Shown in pieces: positions 6,793 to 8,903 of a stretch of DNA of 8,903 nt. Under the pieces are notes generated by a model, which saw only the letters and a program-made list of their open reading frames with translations, was not told the origin of the DNA and made no database searches. Origin of the DNA: Rhodopirellula sp. (lineage in GTDB: Bacteria > Planctomycetota > Planctomycetia > Pirellulales > Pirellulaceae). Position 1 is the stretch's first letter; each line of letters opens with the position of its first letter. The stretch spans positions 1 to 8,903 of the forward strand of contig PAXU01000023.1 of assembly GCA_002714565.1 (NCBI GenBank), written 5' to 3'. The translations under genes were made by a program, and so were the position numbers.

Positions 6793-7641
6793 TCAAAGTA
6801 AGAGTACCGGAATATTGCGCATTTCAACGGCGAGCTCATATGCAGGGCCGTCCATGGCAACGTGATCCGCATCCTTGCTGTTTAGTACAAGCAAATCGAC
6901 TTGATGCTCGCTACAAAGATTTTTGTATTCTATTAAGGGTTTCCCGAAATTAACGTGTTTTTCGATCGTGAAATGTTGCTCTCCCAATTCATGCTCACAA
7001 GATGAAATGAATTGCTTCGCCATGTGCAATAACTGACTCTTAATAGCTGATGTGGACGACTCTGTCGGTATTGCTGGAATGCGACCGATGGCTTGTTCGT
7101 AGCGTTTAAATGCTGCTTCGTCCTCGATGTGAGAAAGAACCAGTGTGCCATCCTCAGGGGTGAAATGTGCAGCCACACTAATTAGGTGATTGTCCCCGGA
7201 CAAGTGATTGGTTACTGCCATGACCTCTTGAAGAGACAGGCGTGTTAAATCAACCCTGTCGGGGCGGGGAAGCAGCAAAACGGGTACATCCACGCGTTGG
7301 GTTAGTACGTCGACGTGAGTCCCTAGGCTTTCCGGAAGATCTTCATTTCTGTTGTAAAGATTTCTGTAAGTGCAGATAAGGTTTGTTGTTGGAGTGAGCT
7401 GTTCGATTGCCGTGAGCATATTGGCAACGGAATTGTAACTCTCTGAATTGATCGTGGTTATCTCAAATGAATTTGGTAGTGCGGCAGCGAGAAATTGGTG
7501 TACCTGGTCATTAAGTAGCTGCGCCACACTTTCATTGACATCACTGATCAGGGCAATGTTCGCAAAGCTAAGTGATTCAGGATGAAATGGCATTCCCGAT
7601 GCCGCTCTGAATGTACTTTGAAAGTCGTCTAAGGTGGTCAT
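6793..7641 (-). CDS. Tandem universal stress protein-like (UspA fold) protein, degenerate
   Basis: A soluble protein of 282 residues with two weak Usp-like domains. Domain 1 spans about residues 27-124 and ends VDVPVLLLPRP; domain 2 spans about 138-282 and ends ELAVEMRNIPVLLL. Both endings match the last Usp strand (PVLLV). Domain 2 also has QVDLLVLNSK, equivalent to the DLIVxG strand. The GxxG-x9-G(S/T) ATP-binding loop is absent from both domains, so this is likely a non-ATP-binding, regulatory type. As the antiporter gene follows 51 bases downstream on the same strand, I infer a role in regulating or accompanying the transporter; Usp domains linked to cation transporters are well known. 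The ATG at 7641 has no clear Shine-Dalgarno. The Usp call rests on strand pattern and ending motifs and is less certain than the neighbouring calls. Confidence 0.75.
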   Translation of the reverse strand: MTTLDDFQSTFRAASGMPFHPESLSFANIALISDVNESVAQLLNDQVHQFLAAALPNSFEITTINSESYNSVANMLTAIEQLTPTTNLICTYRNLYNRNEDLPESLGTHVDVLTQRVDVPVLLLPRPDRVDLTRLSLQEVMAVTNHLSGDNHLISVAAHFTPEDGTLVLSHIEDEAAFKRYEQAIGRIPAIPTESSTSAIKSQLLHMAKQFISSCEHELGEQHFTIEKHVNFGKPLIEYKNLCSEHQVDLLVLNSKDADHVAMDGPAYELAVEMRNIPVLLL

Positions 7642-7917
7642 GGGTACAGTCGTCCACGCTGTAAATGAAAAGAATAGGATTAATTACGCGGTGTAAGAGG
7701 TGGATCTGTGACAAACAACAAGTAGCACCGCGAAGATATTTTACGAAAAGTAACCCCTTTTTGCCTACTTCGACTATCGATGAACTAACAGCATTGATTG
7801 CCAAATCGGGCTATTGTCTCTCGAATGGCCGTTGCATTAAAATTGAGGATTATGGCGATCTAGCGTCAGCAATCTGAACACATCCGGATTCGGAATCTAC
7901 AATCAATCGGAAAAACC
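7642..7917. other. Divergent intergenic region between the Usp-like gene and acnA, with an inverted repeat and a doubtful small frame
   Basis: This 276-base gap must hold the promoters for both divergent genes. A perfect 7-bp inverted repeat, CGCGGTG (7687-7693) and CACCGCG (7726-7732), with a 32-base spacer, lies in its left third; a 7-bp match can arise by chance here. A plus-strand frame of 70 codons (ATG at 7665, TGA at 7875-7877) fills much of it; it lacks a Shine-Dalgarno and any known motif, and its second half (STIDELTALIAKSGY...) is the more protein-like part. I do not count it as a gene. Confidence 0.4.
7798..7826 (+). promoter_or_regulatory. Possible sigma70-type promoter for acnA
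   Basis: TTGCCA (5 of 6 matches to the -35 consensus), a 17-base spacer and TCGAAT (4 of 6 matches to the -10) lie 92 bases upstream of the acnA ATG. The -10 lacks the conserved second-position A. This is pattern matching only; promoter rules in the likely host group are poorly known. Confidence 0.2.
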
Positions 7918-8903
7918 ATGAGTACTGAAACTGTTTTTGATCCCTTTGGAGCACGTGACACATTCGAAACGCCTAACGGCCCCATGGGGATCTACCGGCT
8001 GTCGAAGTTAGAGGAAGCCGGCCTGGGGAATATATCTTCGCTGCCGTACTCGATTCGAGTATTACTCGAGTCTGTTCTTAGAAATTGCGACGGATTCGTA
8101 GTAACCGAAGATGATGTAAAGAATCTTGCTGCGTGGAATGCCGAATCACCCGCCCAATGTGAGATTCCGTTTAAACCGTCTCGAGTTGTGCTTCAGGATT
8201 TCACAGGCGTGCCGGCTGTTGTTGATTTGGCTGCCATGCGATCTGCCATGCAGCGAATGGGTGGTGATCCGAAAAAGATTAACCCGCTGATTCCCGTAGA
8301 CCTGGTCATCGACCACTCGGTTCAAGTGGACAGCTTTGGCAGCGATGAGTCATTAGAGGCAAACGTAGAGCTCGAATTCCAACGCAACAAGGAACGCTAC
8401 GAATTCCTTCGTTGGGGGCAGCATGCGTTTGATAACTTCCGAGTTGTGCCGCCGAATGTCGGAATTGTCCATCAGGTAAACCTCGAGTTTCTCGCGAAGG
8501 GTGTGTTTGTGAGAGAGGATCGGCATGGAAGCGTTGCAATTCCTGACACGCTCGTTGGAACAGATTCGCATACAACTATGATCAACGGCCTTGGTGTGGT
8601 TGGTTGGGGCGTTGGCGGAATCGAGGCAGAAGCCGCCATGTTGGGTCAGCCGCTCTACATGCTGATGCCCGAAGTAATTGGGTTTGAATTGACAGGTAAA
8701 TTACCTGCCGGCACCACAGCAACGGATCTTGTGCTTGTGGTTGTCGAGATGTTACGGCAGGAAGGTGTCGTTGGAAAGTTTGTGGAATTCTACGGTGATG
8801 GTGTTAGCGCAATGAGTCTTGCTGACCGAGCCACGATTGCCAATATGGCGCCTGAATACGGTGCCACGATGGGATTCTTCCCCATCGATGAAGAATCGCT
8901 CGC
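7918..8903 (+). CDS. acnA: Aconitate hydratase AcnA, N-terminal part (cut by window edge)
   Basis: Interconverts citrate and isocitrate in the TCA cycle using a 4Fe-4S cluster. I translated 328 codons from ATG at 7918 to the right edge; full-length AcnA is about 900 residues, so roughly the first third is here. Typical AcnA/IRP1-class motifs are [16 protein letters not shown] (41-56), [19 protein letters not shown] (90-108), [13 protein letters not shown] (126-138), [16 protein letters not shown] (175-190), [20 protein letters not shown] (214-233), then [12 protein letters not shown]. The three cluster cysteines lie beyond the edge and cannot be checked. The [10 protein letters not shown] form sets it apart from AcnB. 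A weak GGA lies seven bases before the ATG. It is transcribed away from the Usp/antiporter pair. Host use as an iron-responsive RNA-binding protein is known for the family but not shown here. Confidence 0.97.
   Translation, partial: MSTETVFDPFGARDTFETPNGPMGIYRLSKLEEAGLGNISSLPYSIRVLLESVLRNCDGFVVTEDDVKNLAAWNAESPAQCEIPFKPSRVVLQDFTGVPAVVDLAAMRSAMQRMGGDPKKINPLIPVDLVIDHSVQVDSFGSDESLEANVELEFQRNKERYEFLRWGQHAFDNFRVVPPNVGIVHQVNLEFLAKGVFVREDRHGSVAIPDTLVGTDSHTTMINGLGVVGWGVGGIEAEAAMLGQPLYMLMPEVIGFELTGKLPAGTTATDLVLVVVEMLRQEGVVGKFVEFYGDGVSAMSLADRATIANMAPEYGATMGFFPIDEESL

Noticed and set aside
7577..7804. Minus-strand 75-codon frame across the start of the Usp-like gene
   Set aside because: Overlaps the Usp start in another phase and lacks a ribosome binding site or motif.

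Overview
The window reads as a piece of ordinary bacterial chromosome packed with housekeeping and metabolic genes. Base composition is close to even G+C. My best guess at the source is a planctomycete-like (PVC group) bacterium. The reasons are weak Shine-Dalgarno signals, GTG/TTG starts, a YdiJ-like FAD oxidase with an RGSGSGLAGESLG flavin loop, and zinc-ribbon/transmembrane proteins of a kind I associate with that group. This is from memory of family sequences; no search was run. I see no mobile element, CRISPR array, rRNA, tRNA or phage gene, and no gene-free stretch longer than 300 bases.

Left part (1-4728), all on the minus strand and read from right to left: nth (endonuclease III), dcd (dCTP deaminase), a 208-base gap, folE (GTP cyclohydrolase I), an unrecognised membrane protein of about eight helices starting 5 bases after folE, a small protein with zinc ribbons and a membrane hairpin, then the N-terminal 404 residues of a large FAD-linked oxidase that runs off the left edge. 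The first three genes all concern DNA or the pyrimidine/folate supply: Nth removes oxidised pyrimidines, Dcd makes dUTP on the way to dTMP, and FolE starts the pterin/folate route. Whether the run is one transcript cannot be told from sequence; the folE/membrane protein junction is the tightest.

Middle (4729-5286): a 142-base divergent promoter region holding a perfect 9-bp inverted repeat, then a plus-strand DUF309 gene that must start at TTG because the protein has no internal methionine.

Right part (5287-8903): a minus-strand pair, a degenerate tandem Usp-like protein followed by an NhaD/ArsB-type ion transporter with a His/Asp-rich loop. A 276-base divergent region follows, then the first 328 residues of aconitase (acnA), cut by the right edge.

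No defence system or clearly new multi-gene system is visible. The points most worth a second look are the two unrecognised membrane proteins behind folE (one with a CxxC pair split by a membrane hairpin), the Usp/antiporter pair, and the inverted repeat between nth and the DUF309 gene.
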